DNA from: Dyella silvatica
GTDB lineage: Bacteria > Pseudomonadota > Gammaproteobacteria > Xanthomonadales > Rhodanobacteraceae
Direction: 5' to 3'
DNA: 64,000 bases
NCBI RefSeq assembly: GCF_026283955.1
Contig: NZ_JAPDPE010000006.1
Coordinates: 1 to 64,000, forward strand
Made by a program: the position numbers and the translations under genes. The notes below the pieces were generated by a model. That model worked only from the letters and a program-made list of their open reading frames with translations, was not told where the DNA came from and did not search any database. Numbering within the stretch: the stretch's first letter is position 1; each line of letters begins with the position of its first letter. Below are positions 62,734 through 64,000 of the stretch, one piece after another.

Positions 62734-63645
62734 CTAGGGCCTGTTCACGCTTTCGATCAAAAAATCGATCAAGCGGCGCAAGGCGGGGCTACGGTCGGCT
62801 CCCGGCAGCCACAACAAATGAATCGGCGAAGTGCTCAGCTGCCACTGCGGCAGCACCTCGACCAGGCGGCCCTGCGCAATCAACGCATCCGCCATGTAGT
62901 CGCCCTGCAAGGCGATGCCCACCCCGGCCAGCGCAGCGTCGCGTACCGCATGGGAATCATTGCTCGACAACACCGGGTCGATACGCACCGAACGGCGCCG
63001 CCGTTGCTGGCTGAATTGCCACAAGGTGCCGGTGCGCAAGCCGTTGAACGCAAGGCAGCGATGCGCCTTGAGATCGGCCGGGTCAGTCAGCGCCGGCGCC
63101 GCGGCCAGGTATTCCGGCGAGGCGCACAGATAACGCCGCATCGTGCCCACGCGCCGCGCCACCAGCTGCGTATCGGCCAGTTGCCCCACCCGCACCACCA
63201 GGTCGACCTTGGCCGCGACCAGGTCGACATAGGCATCGTCGTAAATCGCCTCTACCCGGATCTGCGGATGGCTGCGCATGAATGACGCCAGCAAAGGCGC
63301 CACGCAGGCGCGGCCATAAGCGGCCGGCAAGTGCAGGCAAAGACGCCCCGCAGGCTCGCCTTCCTGCGGACGTAGCTCGGCCGCCAGCGCAGCCACCACC
63401 GTATCCAGCCGCTGGCAGTGCAGCAGCAATTGCTCGCCGCGTGTGGTCAGGGTCATTCGCCGTGTGGTGCGTAAAAACAACTTGCCGCCGACCACGTCCT
63501 CCAGCGAGGCCATGCGCCGGCTCAGCACCGAGGGCGTGCAGCCGTTTTCGCGCGCCGCCAGCGAGAAATTAAGCAACCGGGCGGCGCTGGCAAAGCCGCG
63601 CAACTCGCGTAAACGGGTCGGCGTCAGCTCGAAGGATTTATTCAT
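62734..63645 (-). CDS. LysR-family transcriptional regulator
   Basis: A 303-residue regulator: N-terminal winged helix-turn-helix (LRGFASAARLLNFSLAARENGCTPSVLSRRMASLEDVVGGKLFLRTTRRMTLT) and a C-terminal effector domain (GRLCLHLPAAYGRACVAPLLASFMRSHPQIRVEAIYDDAYVDLVAAKVDLVVRVG). It is divergent from the zinc-type alcohol dehydrogenase gene at 63739, the usual LysR-target arrangement, with an inverted repeat between them. ATG 63645 gives the family start; the frame extends to 63684. The effector is unknown. Confidence 0.92.
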   Translation of the reverse strand: MNKSFELTPTRLRELRGFASAARLLNFSLAARENGCTPSVLSRRMASLEDVVGGKLFLRTTRRMTLTTRGEQLLLHCQRLDTVVAALAAELRPQEGEPAGRLCLHLPAAYGRACVAPLLASFMRSHPQIRVEAIYDDAYVDLVAAKVDLVVRVGQLADTQLVARRVGTMRRYLCASPEYLAAAPALTDPADLKAHRCLAFNGLRTGTLWQFSQQRRRRSVRIDPVLSSNDSHAVRDAALAGVGIALQGDYMADALIAQGRLVEVLPQWQLSTSPIHLLWLPGADRSPALRRLIDFLIESVNRP

Positions 63646-63658
63646 GCAGTGAATAAAA

Positions 63659-63671
63659 GATATGTCATATC
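63659..63671. promoter_or_regulatory. Possible LysR operator
   Basis: GATATGTCATATC is a perfect 5-3-5 inverted repeat in the 93-nt divergent spacer between the LysR gene and the dehydrogenase. It contains the T-N11-A style spacing favoured by LysR proteins. Confidence 0.45.
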
Positions 63672-63738
63672 GATGGATTATCACCTGATACGGTTAAGCG
63701 GACCATGCCGTCATTCCCACTGCATACGGATGACCCTT

Positions 63739-64000
63739 ATGCGCAGCATTCAACTCACTGCCTTCGGCCTGGACCATTTACATGACGCCGAGCTGCCCAC
63801 GCCCCGCCCCGGCCCGAACGAGGTGCTGGTACGGATGGAGGCCGCCTCGCTCAACTATCGCGACTACCTGCTGGCCATCGGCCAGCTTTATCGCGGGGTG
63901 AACTTGCCGATCGTGCCGGTCTCCGACGGCGCCGGCACCGTGCAGGAAGTCGGCAGCGCAGTCACTCGCTTCAAGCCCGGCGACCGCGTCACCACGTTCT
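63739..64000 (+). CDS. Zinc-type alcohol dehydrogenase-like (MDR) oxidoreductase, 5' part
   Basis: The first 87 codons of a gene running out of the window. The start MRSIQLTAFGLDHLHDAELPTPRPGPNEVLVRMEAASLNYRDYLLAIGQL is the GroES-like N-terminus of medium-chain dehydrogenases/reductases, continuing VPVSDGAGTVQEVGSAVTRFKPGDRV. The expected zinc-ligand Cys near residue 38 is replaced by Asn-Tyr-Arg-Asp, so it is likely one of the zinc-independent NAD(P)-dependent members. It is probably controlled by the divergent LysR gene. Confidence 0.88.
   Translation, partial: MRSIQLTAFGLDHLHDAELPTPRPGPNEVLVRMEAASLNYRDYLLAIGQLYRGVNLPIVPVSDGAGTVQEVGSAVTRFKPGDRVTTF

Overview
The window is GC-rich chromosomal DNA, densely packed with genes, from a gammaproteobacterium. 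It is most likely of the order Lysobacterales (Xanthomonadales), family Rhodanobacteraceae or a close relative. I infer this from the gene families (many TonB-dependent receptors, secreted GH13 enzymes with an SLC45-like MFS porter, MacB-like permease arrays with an NtrC-type regulator), the rib-nusB-thiL-pgpA order and the style of the intergenic hairpin repeats. No rRNA, tRNA, CRISPR array or intact transposase was seen.

Layout. 1-11554 (+) is a starch/maltodextrin locus: the end of a TonB-dependent receptor, three exported GH13 enzymes, an exported six-hairpin glycosidase and an SLC45-type sugar porter, mostly joined by ATGA overlaps. 11704-14394 (+) is an OmpR-type two-component system with a PmrA-like box upstream; its kinase has Gln where the phospho-accepting His should be. 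14434-16526 holds an alkyladenine glycosylase and an exported metallo-beta-lactamase-fold protein. 16662-21936 (-) is a FecA/FecR/FecI-type cell-surface signalling operon led by a VirK/YbjX gene. 22189-27140 carries a methyltransferase, an autotransporter barrel, a lipoprotein and a secreted protein of unknown function. A frameshifted LacI regulator lies at 27948-28977. A gene-free island (28978-30005) carries two inverted copies of a structured repeat whose stems covary.

30006-51562 (-) is the most striking region. A sigma54-activator response regulator, its histidine kinase and a small PDZ protein lie at one end. At the other end are one MacA-like adaptor and one ABC ATPase, followed by five tandem pairs of MacB/FtsX-like permeases (ten genes). 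A perfect -24/-12 sigma54 promoter with two palindromic upstream sites precedes the adaptor, which ties the regulator to the transporter array. One permease has a roughly 86-nt deletion that fuses its reading frame to the next permease. Another pair is split by a 226-bp element with imperfect terminal inverted repeats.

51571-55829 holds hemP with a Fur box, an aldo/keto reductase, a Coa1-like protein and a secreted beta-helix protein. 56025-62624 (-) is a housekeeping block: ribE under an FMN riboswitch, ribB, an LD-carboxypeptidase, a DUF2185 protein, ribH, nusB, a GNAT acetyltransferase, thiL and pgpA. The window ends with a LysR gene divergent from a truncated zinc-type alcohol dehydrogenase.
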